In this document: piece after piece, positions 53,401 through 64,000 of the stretch
Numbering within the stretch: position 1 is the first letter of the stretch
Layout of the letters: each line of letters begins with the position of its first letter
Origin: Kitagawia praeruptora
Taxonomy: Eukaryota > Streptophyta > Magnoliopsida > Apiales > Apiaceae
Direction of reading: 5' to 3'
Assembly: GCA_037693485.1 (NCBI GenBank)
Contig: CM075352.1
Span: 25,018,001 to 25,082,000 of the forward strand
DNA: 64,000 nt
Translations under genes and position numbers: made by a program
The notes under the pieces: model-generated
The model's database searches: none
Told to the model about the DNA's origin: nothing
The model's input: only the letters and a program-made list of their open reading frames with translations

Positions 53401-54663
53401 TGTTAGTATTATTTTTGTGTGTTCGTTCTCAGGGAAGGACTGAATTGTAATATCAAGTTCAAGTTTTTATCTCTCACAATTTAGAAGTGTAGAAGAATGT
53501 TTGGTGTGTTTATAAACTAAATTAAACTAAACAAAATTAAACTAATTATCAATCGAGAATAAAATATATGAGGAAAACAATCTAAGAACTGGGGTTCTTC
53601 ACTTGGTCTCAATACATGCTCAATCTTAATGTGATATCTGTGTTCCTACCTTGCTGAAAACAATTCTTCTAAAGTTATACTACACCCTCCCAGGTTACAA
53701 TATAGTGCCTACAGCTACACCCTAATTGTCACTCCCGTGATACAATCAAAGTATATCTATAAACTGTTAAGTGCCAAGAATTATATGTCTCACAATTCTC
53801 CTATTAATCTCCCGATCTAATATTCAAATTATGTCTGTTAAATCATGTACTAAGATTGCAACTTCTCTCCCAAGCTTATTACAATCCCTAGAATACAATC
53901 AAAAGTTAGCTACTCTTCTAATTGTGTTAAGATCTCATTAACAGATCAGCAAAGCAGAAAATCACGTAATCAAGCATGCATGGATACCAAGGAATACTAC
54001 CCAATCCTCAGATTAGAGAATTAGTTACACATAATTAAAGAAGAAAACAAAATAATAATGATAATGAATAAAAACATAATATTGAAGAAAGAATTGAAGA
54101 TCGAAAGTACCTTGATACAATTAAAAGCTATGAATTGTTAGCTATGGATTGTTAGCTATGAATTGTTATGATTTACAATGGTAGGATGTGTTTAAATAGG
54201 CTCTACAAATCTTGCCTAGCAAGAAATTGCCTTCTGATTACAATTAGGATTTAAAGAAGGTAACCAAAACTGCCCAGAATACAATTAGAATTAGAAAAAG
54301 GGCAAAACAGTAAATTCCCAGCCTTCTTTAATCAAGATTACGTGCGCGACTTTATTCAGCTTATTTCTTGCACTTGTTTCCTATCCCAGGTTGTAGAAAA
54401 TCTCTCAAGCTTCGCGTGGGCAGTAAGATCGCTGAAAACGGACTTCTAGAACTCCAGATATGGCCAAAACAGTATAAGCTGCGCAGCCTTCCCGGAAAAT
54501 CCGAATTTTAATCAATTAAATCTCCAAAAACGACAAAAGCTTAGATATTCTTGGAAACCTGCACAACTACACAAAACACATCAAAACTACACAAACTTGA
54601 GTCCAAAACAATCAATTTAAGCCGATTTAGAATGCTCCAAGTGGATATAAAATCCACTTATCA
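53401..54663 (-). repeat. LTR of retrotransposon B (3' LTR in element orientation)
   Basis: On minus it starts TGATAAGTGGATTTTATATC at 54663 and ends CTAACA at 53401. The sequence next to the 54663 end is GTTTAAGTTTGGGGGTGTT on minus, a polypurine tract. The AT-rich body has a TATTTAAA box near 54190 on minus. Homologous at both ends to the solo LTR (38390-39977) and the LTR at 61709-63312. Confidence 0.8.
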
Positions 54664-56137
54664 AACACCCCCAAACTTAAACCGATGCTTGTCCTCAAGC
54701 ATAAACAATTATAACTACCTAATTAGTACCACTTCCGTAGGTGATCACGGTTGCATTTGGCATATGCAACAAGCCCTTTAAACCCCTAGGCAGCCCTAGT
54801 GGACGAGTAAGGTCTCGTGAGGGTCTATAGCGAATGTACCCACAAAATCCATTTAACCTAATGCAATGCAATGCATGAATGCAACTAATATGAAAAATGC
54901 AAAGATCCCCTTGAAACTCACCAACACCAACTAACAAGCAAATATCTCAATGAATGTAACAAATCCAAGCAGAGCTCGACTAAGTTCCCGTATACTAACA
55001 AATACATGAACAGAAACGTGCGTGTGTGCAATGCTCATCAGAAATACTCCCAAAACTAGGTCAAAAATCATACATGCTTTCCGTCAAGACAATCACAGGT
55101 TTATAATCAGAATAGACTGTAGACACTTCATAACCTAGGAACACCTCCACCCTTATCCAAGGTAGACAGAAACGCATGCTTTATTACTAAACTACGACAC
55201 TATATACAATACGCTTGCTTATTTAACTGTGCAATGAATGAGACCCCAAAAGGCTTATACAATAATACCCATGTAGCGAGTGTTAGGTCAGCAATCCCAA
55301 ACCACAAGGGCTTTAGGTTACTAGGACTAAGTCCCCTCAGACTTAATTACTCGAGTATTAAAGAGCTCACTCTGATTAATTTTGCATATAAACAAATAAC
55401 TTATTGACTCTTTTTTTTTTCTTCTTTTTTTTTTCTTCTTTTTTTTTCTCTTTTTTTTTTCTTCTTCTTTTTTTTTCTGCAATCTGGAATGAGCCTTTCT
55501 CATTTCCAACCCTAGACTACTCATATAAATATGAGCCGGCTACTAGCCATTTGACGCCTAGCCATTATTAACAATTATGAACAACTAGCATGAAAATTCC
55601 TGGTTTCCCCCAAACTTAGACTTTAATGTTCCTACGCTATAAAGGGAATAACGAAAATTCTAAATATAAACAAGTGTTTAAATCTCAAAACATCCCACAG
55701 GCATGACCCTAACCTAGCCCAAAAGCACCCCAATGAGACTGTGTAATAAATTTTGTTCCCGTAACATGCAAGTCAATTTCATAGAAACTATAAATCAGCC
55801 CTCTACTCATCATCATCACACCCAAATCAACATCCACCTATCAATCAGAATCAGCTCGTCCTAAGGGATCATGAAATATGCATGCCATGAAAATGCAACT
55901 AAATGAAAACTCACATGGTATACGAAAATAAAACAAAATGTTCTATATGAACACACGTAGATAACACGAACATAACAATCATGCATGAACTATCACTACT
56001 ATGCAAACATGATATCCTATATGAACACAAAATACAACAATACATACAACTACTAATCCCCCAAATTACCCCCAAACTTAAAATATTCAATGCCCTCATT
56101 GAATGGAAGTAAATACAAGGGATAATAGAAAACATAC
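54664..56137 (-). mobile_element. Internal 3' region of retrotransposon B
   Basis: Non-coding. From the polypurine tract it continues with text shared almost base for base with 63313-64000 (for example CACTTCCGTAGGTGATCACG and AGTGGACGAGTAAGGTCTCG). No ORF of coding quality. It holds a poly-pyrimidine tract at 55409-55478. It is cut at 56137 by Copia-2. Long non-coding 3' regions occur in several Gypsy lineages and in LARDs, so the superfamily is left open. Confidence 0.7.
55409..55478. repeat. Poly-pyrimidine (T-rich, CTT) tract
   Basis: About 70 bases of T runs broken by C and CTT. On minus it is the A/G-rich tract that produces a meaningless poly-lysine reading frame. Confidence 0.9.
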
Positions 56138-57292
56138 TGTTGGGATTTATGGGTGATGGAATAGACATCTTAACTAGTTTTATTGGTATACTTAGTTTTT
56201 ACTAAGTAGAACATACTGTCATAGCCTGAAATGTATTCTTGTAATTTAAATAAATACTGTCAAGTAATAAGTGTAATTCTTGGAAGAAGTTCGATTATGT
56301 TCAAGCCTCAAGAAATACATAAGTTCGACAGAAGGAATAAATGTTACTGTCAAACTCTGACAGTAAGGTTACAAGGAAACAACATGTTGCCTAGGTCGAC
56401 AGCAAGTTTCACGAAGTCGACAGCAAGTTTCAACTTGACAGCAACATTGGCGGAGATTCTAATGACAGCAACTTTGATGTACAGTTTGCGACAGTAAGTT
56501 TGGAATTCCTGACAGCAATCTCTGCGGGAAAAACATGCTGTCAATCAAAGCACAACTCTTGACAGCAATCTCTGCGGGAATTCATACTGTCAACCAAAGC
56601 AAAATTCTTGACAGTAATATCTGCGGGAAATTCATACTGTCAATCAAAGCGTAATCCATTGACAGCAAACTTTGTGGCAAACATACTGTCATATAGAATT
56701 AACCTGATTTAGGAATTTTCTAAGTCAAATTAAACGACAGAGTACATGTTCAAAAGAAGCAGGCGTGTTGTAATATTCAACCTTTACAGCAAGCTTGGAA
56801 AGTCTATAACTGAAGCTCGAGAGATCACATGGAACAACCTGTAAAGTCTAGAGCAGATAAAATTGAATACGGCTAGATCTGGGTGGCTCAAATGTGGAAA
56901 GTATCTTTAAGTTACTTTGTGATGATCACATGGGAATAAATCATGGAATGAGCTGCAAAAGGAATATAACAGCAACTCAACAACCAATGATGATGATGAT
57001 AGTACAGTAGATTATCACACTATAAATAGAGCACTCTATTTATACAATATATAACTCAACAACTGTAATCTCTTGAGTATTTGTAGCTTGAGAATTATTT
57101 TCTCAAGGTTGTAGCAAAACTTTGCAAAATAAATAAAACATTTATTTTGTGAAATCCTCGTATTTGATTTTACTTGTGTTTGCATTTCTTCTACTAGTAA
57201 ATCAAAAATTCTATTTAAGTTGTTGAAATAGTTTTTGAAATTTATTAGTATTGCATTCAACCCCCCTTCTGCAATACTTTCCTGGACCAACA
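56138..57292 (+). repeat. Copia-2 5' LTR with TGACAG/CTGTCA array
   Basis: TGTTGGGATTTATGGG...GGACCAACA, 1,155 bp. About 17 copies of GACAG or its complement CTGTC occur between 56215 and 56695. Four longer units (TTGACAGCAATCTCTGCGGG, then CTGTCAATCAAAGC) lie in tandem at about 56510-56695. TATAAATAGAG at 57021 is a good TATA box. Confidence 0.88.
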
Positions 57293-57294
57293 AC

Positions 57295-57306
57295 TGGTAT
57301 CAGAGC
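57295..57306 (+). other. Copia-2 primer-binding site
   Basis: TGGTATCAGAGC two bases after the LTR end, as in Copia-1. Confidence 0.93.
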
Positions 57307-57337
57307 TATCAGATTAATACACATATCTGAGATCCAA

Positions 57338-58522
57338 ATGGCAAGTATTCAAAGGTCAAGTAATATCAAGATTCCAGCTTTTGATAAAGAAAACTACAAC
57401 ATATGGAAAAAGAAGATTATGTTATTTATCAAAGCACAGAATCCACTATTCCTAGGTATTCTGGAAAATGGCCCCTTCATTCCTCAAAAGGAAATCCCAG
57501 CTGCTACAGTGAATGATGTAGTAATCCCAGCTCATTGGATTGCTAAGAAGCCTTCTGAGTATAATGACTCAGAAAAAGAAAAGGTAGCACTGGATGATCA
57601 TCTGCAACTCATTCTACTAGATGCACTTACCCTGGACAAAGCTATGAGTGGAAATATAATAGCATGCAACTCTGCCAGGGATATGTGGAAAAAGATAGAA
57701 CTGTTATGTGAAGGAAGTGAAGAGGTCAGAGAGAATCAAAAACAAATACTGGTGTCACAATATGAAGCGTTTATGGGCAAGCATGGAGAAGAGCTAACCC
57801 ACATGTTTGAAAGATTTAGCAAACTGATAGCTGAGCTTCAAATTCATGGAAAGTTTTATGAAAAGAAGGAAGTCAATATCAAGTTTCTGCTAACTCTTCC
57901 AGAACATCTTGAGCACAGAGTAACAGCCATAAGAGAAGGGAGAGACTTAAATTCTGTTTCTCTTGAAACATTGTATGGAGTTCTAAAATCTTATGAACTT
58001 GAATATTATCAAAAGAAAGCTATACAAAGTGGATCCAAAGGATTGATGGCAAACATGGCTGGTGCTCTAGTTGCTCAAGGACCGTCATATTTTCAAGCAA
58101 GTGAGCAAATTCAAAATGATCAACAACCTCAATTTTCATCTGTGAAAATAGAAGAGGTGGTTGAAGATGAAGAAAAGGTTGTCCTTCAACTAGAAGATGT
58201 TGAAGATGAAGAATTCTTCACTCTAGAAGAAATGGAGAAAATGGATAATCCAACCATGGCTTTTATGGCAAGAAAATTCAAAAATATAAGGTTCAGGAGG
58301 AACAAGCCATATAAGCCTCAAGGTCAATTTCCAAAATATAACCAAGGAAGCTCATCAAAACCTGCTACTGGCACCAAGGGAGGATACAAAACAGGAATGG
58401 TAGATAGGTCAAAGTTTAGATGCTACAATTGCAATGAACTTGGTCACTTTGCTACTGAATGCAAAAGACCAAAACAAATACAAAGAATGGAGAGAGGAAC
58501 TGGGAGTCAATTTAAGAAATGA
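57338..58522 (+). CDS. Copia-2 gag, N-terminal part
   Basis: Starts at an ATG (MASIQRSSNIKIPAFDKENY) shortly after the primer-binding site. It has the gag domain (ARDMWKKIELLCEGSEEVRE), an acidic linker and a zinc knuckle CYNCNELGHFATEC, then a TGA. The frame continues unchanged beyond the stop, so this is one gag broken by a nonsense codon. Confidence 0.85.
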   Translation: MASIQRSSNIKIPAFDKENYNIWKKKIMLFIKAQNPLFLGILENGPFIPQKEIPAATVNDVVIPAHWIAKKPSEYNDSEKEKVALDDHLQLILLDALTLDKAMSGNIIACNSARDMWKKIELLCEGSEEVRENQKQILVSQYEAFMGKHGEELTHMFERFSKLIAELQIHGKFYEKKEVNIKFLLTLPEHLEHRVTAIREGRDLNSVSLETLYGVLKSYELEYYQKKAIQSGSKGLMANMAGALVAQGPSYFQASEQIQNDQQPQFSSVKIEEVVEDEEKVVLQLEDVEDEEFFTLEEMEKMDNPTMAFMARKFKNIRFRRNKPYKPQGQFPKYNQGSSSKPATGTKGGYKTGMVDRSKFRCYNCNELGHFATECKRPKQIQRMERGTGSQFKK

Positions 58523-59908
58523 CAAGGAAAAGCATATGTGGCTGAAGGAAAATGCTGGGATGAATCTGATAATGAAGAAGAAGAGGAATTTGTGAATTTA
58601 GCCTTGATGGCTAGAGAGGATGAAGAAGCATCAACCTCGTCAAGTCAGGTACCATCTCTAGTATTACTAGATATGTCTTTAAATGACTATAAGCAAACCA
58701 TTGAGGAAATGAGTACTGAAATGTTTAATATTCATACTAGTTTATCTGCTGCAAATGAAGAAATTGCTAGATTAACTAAAGAAAATGAAGTACTCAGATC
58801 CAACAATGATGTGTTGTTGCTTAAGACCAGTTCTATTGATTCTTTAGCTCAGGAAAACGAAAGACTAAAAAATGATTTAATCTGTGCTAAAGAGATAGAG
58901 GATTATCTAAGAAAAGAAATTTCTGAAAATGAATTTAAGCTAAAGGCATTTAGAAATTCCTCTAAAATAGTTCAAGAGTATCATGAGAAACACACTGAAA
59001 GTAAGAAGATAGGTATAGGCTATGATTATAGCAGGAGACCTGGTAAAGAGGCTGTTATACAGAACAATGATGATAATAATACTGTAAAACCTCACATTCT
59101 AAAAAATGTGAGCAATCCAATCTTCAAAAGTACAGAGTTTGAGGTTAATGAAAATTCCCTGATTATTAATCAAGAACTCTGTGATGAAGATGAGAGGATT
59201 GACAGTGAATCTAAGAGAGAAAAAGATTCTGTCAAAATGTCTATGACAGAAACAGTATTAAACAGTCAAACCAAGTGTTCAAAAGATACTGTCAAGAAGT
59301 CATCCAAGACAGTAACTTTCAAACCTACTGTCAAGACAGCAAGTACAAAAGATGCTGTCAAAAATAGTTCGACAGCATCTTCTGAACATATTGTCAAGAC
59401 AGTTGTCTCCAAGTCCAAAAACAGAAATGGGAAGCTAGGCATTGATAAAAAGAATAATTATGCATATGTTAAGCAGGCACCAAGGAAACTTTGCAATAAT
59501 TGTGGCTCCTCACATCATTTAACTCATGTTTGTAAGAAATCAACTAGTAGCATATCTAATGCAACAGAGTTGAAAGGGAACTTACACAGAACCCCCATTA
59601 TGCAAAGAGAATTGGTAGTTTGTAATAACATTGACTGTATGCCATGCAAAATTACTGCCATGAGTACATGTTTTAATTTGCAAATTTCATCTAATGAATT
59701 ATGTTCTTATATGCAAACTGCAAAGACTTCTGAATCCACTAAAGAAAGTGAGAAGTCTGCTCTCACTAAGAAAAAGTCAAAAACTAAGTGGATAATAAAA
59801 GAAGTCAAGGAACCATCTTCTGATAATATTGTTTCAAATATTGATAAAGTTTCTGATGATACTGAGTATGCAGGACCCAACAAGACTTGGGTACCAAATG
59901 CAAATTAA
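58523..59908 (+). pseudogene. Copia-2 gag, C-terminal part after the stop
   Basis: Same frame. Begins near AYVAEGKCWDESDNEEEEEF, with a coiled coil (about 58680-58960) and a Lys/Ser/Thr-rich linker whose DNA repeats CTGTCAAGACAG. A complete second zinc knuckle, CNNCGSSHHLTHVC, and the conserved DCMPCKITAMSTC follow. It ends TWVPNAN then TAA, six codons before pol coding resumes in the same frame. Confidence 0.85.
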
Positions 59909-59920
59909 ACTCATTCTGTC

Positions 59921-61708
59921 TTGCAGGGAAAGAAAGGTAAACAGGTCATGTGGATAATCGACAGTGGATGTTCCAAACACATGACTGGTGATATATCCCT
60001 GCTATCACAATATGTTGAGAAGGCTGGCCCAACAATAACCTTTGGAGACAACAGCAAAGGTTACACTGTGGGATATGGCTGTTTAAAAGCTGGAAATGTT
60101 GTCATTGAAGAAATCTCTCTTGTGGAAGGTTTGAAGCATAATCTGCTCAGTGTCAGTCAATTCACTGACAAAGGATTCAAAGTAAACTTTGGCATGATGG
60201 AATGTTCAATTCACCACAAGAAGGATAAAAGCCTATCTCTGAAAGGAGTAAGGAAAGGAAGCCTATTTGTTGCAGACTTAAACTTAACAAATGAGGAAAG
60301 AATATTTTGCTTCTACAGCAAAGCAAGTGTTGGAGATAGCATGCTTTAGCACAAGAAATTTTCTCATCTCAATTTCAAAACAATGAACATGCTGATGAAG
60401 AAGGAATTAGTGAGAGGACTACCTCAACAGGAATTCTGTCAAGAAGGACTGTGTGAAGATTGTCAAATGGGAAAATTGAGGAAAGCAATGCATAAATCAA
60501 AGCAAGTCAACACTAACACTGAAGCACTCAAGTTGATTCACATGGATCTTTTTGGACCAGTGAATGTTTAATCACTATCCAGAAAAAGATATGCACTGGT
60601 CATGATAGATGACTATTCTAGGTACACTTGGGTGAAATTTTTAGAATCAAAGGATGAAGCTGCTCAAGAAATCATTGATCACATAAGGGTACTTGACAGG
60701 ACCCCTGAAGCAAAAGTTCAATTTCTAAGAAGTGACAACGGAACTGAATTCAGAAATGCTACACTTGGAAACTTCTGCAAAGATCAAGGAATTGTTCAAC
60801 AATTCTCTGCTGCAAGAACTCCACAGCAAAATGGAGTTGTAGAAAGGAAAAATAGGACTCTTATTGAAGCTGCAAGGACTATGTTGAGTAATGCTAAATT
60901 ACCCACATATTTCTGGGCAGAGGCCATCAACACTGCTTGTTACACACAGAACAGAACACTAATCAACAAGGCTCATGGCAATACTCCTTACTATCTTTTG
61001 ACAGGAAAGAAGCCTACTGTCAAGTACTTTCATATTTTTGGAAGCAAGTGCTTTTTGATGAAAGACAACCATGAAAGAAAAGGCAAGTTTGATACTAAAG
61101 CATATGAAGGCATTTTCATGGGATATGGGATAGAAAGAACTGCCTACAGAGTCTATATCATGGAGCACAAAACAATTGAAGAAAGTGTCAATGTCACGTT
61201 TGATGAAACCAAGTTTCCAGGGCTACATGAGGATGGTCAAATGAAACCCTTCAGATTCGAGAATCAAGGATACTTGGAAAAAGAAGAATTTGTTGATGAA
61301 GAACCAAGTCTCATTCAATCAATGGGATATGAGAAAGAATCTGTCAATTCTCATAATCTAAATCAAACCTCAGCTCAATCACAGACAATTTCAGGCATCA
61401 ATCAACAAGAATGTGAGACTGGAGAATTTGAGCAAAATGAGCAGAATAATGAAAATGGTGGAGAATCAAATCCTCATATTGATGAAAGACAATCTCATCA
61501 AACAAGTAGCTTGCCTCAATCAACAAAGTGGAACAGAGATCATACCAGTAATCTAATTATTGGAGATCCCACTACTGGTGTAAGGACAAGGAGGAATATC
61601 TCTGCTGAAAGCATGTTTTCATGTTTCTTATCTCAAATGGAACCAAAAATAGTTGAAGAAGCATTGTTGGATTCTGATTGGGTGATGGCCATGCAGGAGG
61701 AGCTGTTA
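59921..61708 (+). pseudogene. Copia-2 pol (protease, integrase), truncated
   Basis: One frame with stops at 60347 (TAG) and 60569 (TAA). Protease WIIDSGCSKHMTGD. Integrase has HKKFSHLNF and CEDCQMGK (zinc finger), HMDLFGPV, RSDNGTEF and VVERKNRTLIEAARTML (DDE residues present). The linker ends MAMQEEL at the TGTTA target site of the following LTR; reverse transcriptase is absent from the window. The TAG replaces the Trp before the HKK motif, consistent with a G-to-A change. Confidence 0.9.
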
Positions 61709-63312
61709 TGCTAAATTCACGCAAGCGCACGTAGTCACAAGTAATACAATTAAAGTTCGTTCCACAGAGATCTTGGTTAAGTTTTACTCAGAAAATATGT
61801 CTATGCAATAATGTATGGTTTTAATTCACTGCTAAGAAAATAACAAATATGGTTTGATTAACTAAATTAAACTAAGATGCAATGTATAAAATTAAGAATT
61901 AAACAATTAACTAGACTTAAATTCGGATTACTTATATGAGAATAAACATGGAATCCTAGTTTCATTATCTACTTCACTTAGAGTTGCAGCCTTTGATTAA
62001 AACATGCGATGGTTATGATATCTGATCGAACAACACGAAAAGAGTAAAAGTTACCTCTCGGTATACTAGTACCAATCTAAGCATACATCCACAAAAGATA
62101 GAAGATGAATAGTCACCTATTATGTTTAGACCCTATATCTCTATAGAATTTGAAAACATAAAGGTTGAAGCACAAGTTATTCACTTAGATCACATAGGGT
62201 AGCATAATATCTCTATTCATGCCACAAATCATGATGATTACATCAACCTATCCTATGCTAGCATGGCGAGTTCTAAATCTCAAGATCCACTCTCGTTTAG
62301 CAAGAGATTAACAAATTAGATGTTCGCGACGCACCTAAATTCAATAAGCATAACCATACAAGGATATCAATAATTCACCACACATAAATCTCTAAGGCAT
62401 GCAAACTACTAAGCTACATAGATAAATCCACTAGGACCCCACGATAACGATTAGTTCATAATCGAACCTCTCGTCACCATGGGATTTGATGAAAGCATGG
62501 TAGTAAACAAGATAAAGAAGAAGATGAATAAATCAATAATAAAATAAGGTTTAGCGAACAAATCCGGAAAAGTAATGAGCATCCACAAGATACGCCTAAC
62601 AAAGGAATACAAGAAAACTATGTCTAGATCTTCTTGTCGTCACGTTCCTCGCCTTGGCTTCTCTCCCTTCTTGCTCTGAACGAATTATGTGTGTAGGATG
62701 TGTAGATGATTATTTTTCTGTGCCCCAAGGTGTGTATTTATAGCCCCCAAGTGCCTCCTTGACCAAGCGATTACCGTATTTGAAATAGGATAGAATTCCG
62801 GTAATTTTCCATCTTTAATTGTAATAGAATTGCAATTCCCTTATTTAAGTTGAATTCCAGAAGCTTCAAATCGTCCACAACAATTGCTATCTGAATTAGG
62901 AGAAGAAAACGGCAATTTCCTAATTAAAATACGATTCCAGGAACTTTCTGCCGTCCCCCGCGCGGCCGCGCGCAGCCAAAGCTACAGCCACCGCGCCCGC
63001 GCGCGCAACTCTGCCAGCCAATTCATCCGCGCGCCCGCGCCCAGTTCCTTCTTCTCTCCGCGCGCCCGCGCCCAAGGCATGCTGACAGACTGCATTTTGC
63101 TGATTGCTTCTTCTGCTATTGATTGCAACTCCACACTTGATCTTCTTGACACTACATATCATATATCACCTCCTAAAAGCAATATCCACACCTGGAATAC
63201 ATCCTGCACAATTTCTCACAAAACATATTAAAAAAAACACAAATACTTGAGAACAAAGCTATCAATTTAAGTCGAAATAAGGCGTTCCAAGTGGATAAAA
63301 ATCCACTTATCA
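61709..63312 (-). mobile_element. LTR of retrotransposon C (B family), inserted in Copia-2
   Basis: Starts TGCTAAATTCACGCAAGCGC and ends CCACTTATCA on plus. The presumed target copy TGTTA is at 61704-61708; its partner lies beyond the window. On minus it has TATAAATACAC (about 62741-62731). It shares the start (TTCACGCAAG), CACAGAGA and ACTGCTAAGA text and the end with the solo LTR at 38390-39977. Confidence 0.85.
62950..63080. repeat. GC-rich tract in LTR C
   Basis: CpG-dense run with CCGCGCGGCCGCGCGC, GCGCCCGCGCGCGC and three copies of GCGCGCCCGCGCCCA. It occupies the same relative place as the GCGC minisatellite of the solo LTR, although the units differ. Confidence 0.85.
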
Positions 63313-64000
63313 CACCCCCAAACTTAAACCGATGCTTGTCCTCAAGCATAAACAACAAAAATATATACAACTAGCTAGTACCACTTCCGTAGGTGATCAC
63401 GGTTGCATTTGGCATATGCAACAAGCCCTTTAAACCCCTAGGCAGCCCTAGTGGACGAGTAAGGTCTCGTGAGGGCCTATAGCGAATGTACCCACAAAAT
63501 CCATTTAACCTAATGCAATGCAATGCATGAATGCAACTAATATGAAAATGCAAGATCCCCTTCTAACTCACCAAAACCAACTAACAAGCAAATATCTCAA
63601 CGAATGCAACAAATCCAAGCAGAGCTCGACTAAGTCCCCGTATACTAACAGTACATTACAGAAACGTGCGTGTGTGCAATGCTCATCAGAAATACCCCCA
63701 GAAATAGGTCAAAAATCATACATGCTTTCCGTCAAGACAATCACAGGTTTATAACTAGAATAGACTGTAGACACTCCATAACCTAAGAACACCTCCACCC
63801 TTATCCAAGGTAGACAGAAACTCATGCTTTATTACTATGCTACGACACTACATATACAATACGCATGCTTATTTAACCGTGCAATGAATGAGACCCCTAA
63901 AGGCTTATACAATAATACCCATGTAGCGAGTGTTAGGTCAGCAGGATCCCAGACTATAAAAGCCTTAGGTCACTAGGACTAAGTCCCCTCGGACTTAATA
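63313..64000 (-). mobile_element. Internal 3' region of retrotransposon C
   Basis: Starts with the complement of the polypurine tract (ACACCCCCAAACTTAAACCG) and is nearly identical to 54664-55350. Non-coding. Continues past the window edge. Confidence 0.8.

Larger units (their letters stand above)
56138..61708 (+). mobile_element. Copia-2: second SIRE-like Copia element, 5' portion
   Basis: 5' LTR 56138-57292, primer-binding site, gag and pol in the same order and with clear similarity to Copia-1. Pol is cut at 61708, in the linker before reverse transcriptase, by a B-family LTR. The remainder and the 3' LTR must lie beyond 64000. Several in-frame stops show it is inactive. The left target site candidate is CATAC (56133-56137). 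Confidence 0.88.

Noticed and set aside
55327..55524. Poly-lysine frame on the minus strand
   Set aside because: Product of the poly-pyrimidine tract, not a gene.
62884..63231. 115-codon frame in LTR C
   Set aside because: Arises from the CpG-rich tract within the LTR.
1..64000. tRNA, rRNA or other classical RNA genes
   Set aside because: No cloverleaf box A/box B pairs or rRNA text noticed by eye; primer-binding sites are only short tRNA complements. A tRNAscan/Infernal run would be decisive.

Overview
This is plant nuclear DNA, almost certainly from a eudicot. It has spliced plant genes (a CLE peptide precursor, a membrane-anchored purple acid phosphatase, an ELM2/SANT chromatin protein), AT-rich intergenic DNA, and dense Copia, Gypsy/Tat, Helitron, CACTA-like and Stowaway-like elements. 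The repeat content suggests an asterid such as an Apiaceae member, but that is only an impression. All statements come from reading the sequence; no database search was possible.

Layout. 1-635 is part of a minus-strand LTR. 1387-7440 is a CACTA-like element without a transposase. It carries exons of a coiled-coil host gene and contains an almost perfect 1,762-bp tandem duplication. 7703-9641 is a non-autonomous Helitron on the minus strand, followed by duplicated Helitron 5' ends. The genic island is 11.0-25.0 kb: a CLE gene (minus; its 12-residue peptide is the CLE9/10 type), a two-exon purple acid phosphatase of 652 residues (plus), and an ELM2/SANT gene (minus) convergent with it. The single phosphatase intron is 5.9 kb because it holds about 4.2 kb of rearranged Tat-retrotransposon DNA arranged as a roughly 1-kb inverted repeat.

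From 25.6 kb on there is a deep nest. A tandemly repeated AT-rich element is split by a plus-strand Helitron (27546-51527). That Helitron is split by a SIRE/Maximus-type Copia element (28489-50563, target duplication TATTA). The Copia element is itself split by a solo LTR (38390-39977, duplication GATGG) and by a deleted Tat-lineage Gypsy element (41742-48490, duplication AAGAG). The Gypsy element still carries an intact-looking, spliced antisense ORF of 648 codons.

The right end (52.9-64 kb) is a second nest: a MITE fragment, an unclassified LTR fragment, an LTR element B on the minus strand, a second Copia element (from 56138) inside B, and a further B-family element (from 61709) inside that Copia.

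The least ordinary signals are these. (i) Each Copia LTR family carries its own iterated short motif: TTCGA-based in Copia-1, TGACAG/CTGTCA in Copia-2, TCATCAG at the left edge. (ii) There is a long inverted repeat inside a host-gene intron, with a small ORF in each arm. (iii) Palindrome and hairpin minisatellites lie in the Tat element, and GCGC-N-GCGC hairpin tracts lie in one LTR family. (iv) The CACTA-like capture unit was recently duplicated internally. I found no host defence or biosynthetic operon-like system; the novelty here is in element architecture.
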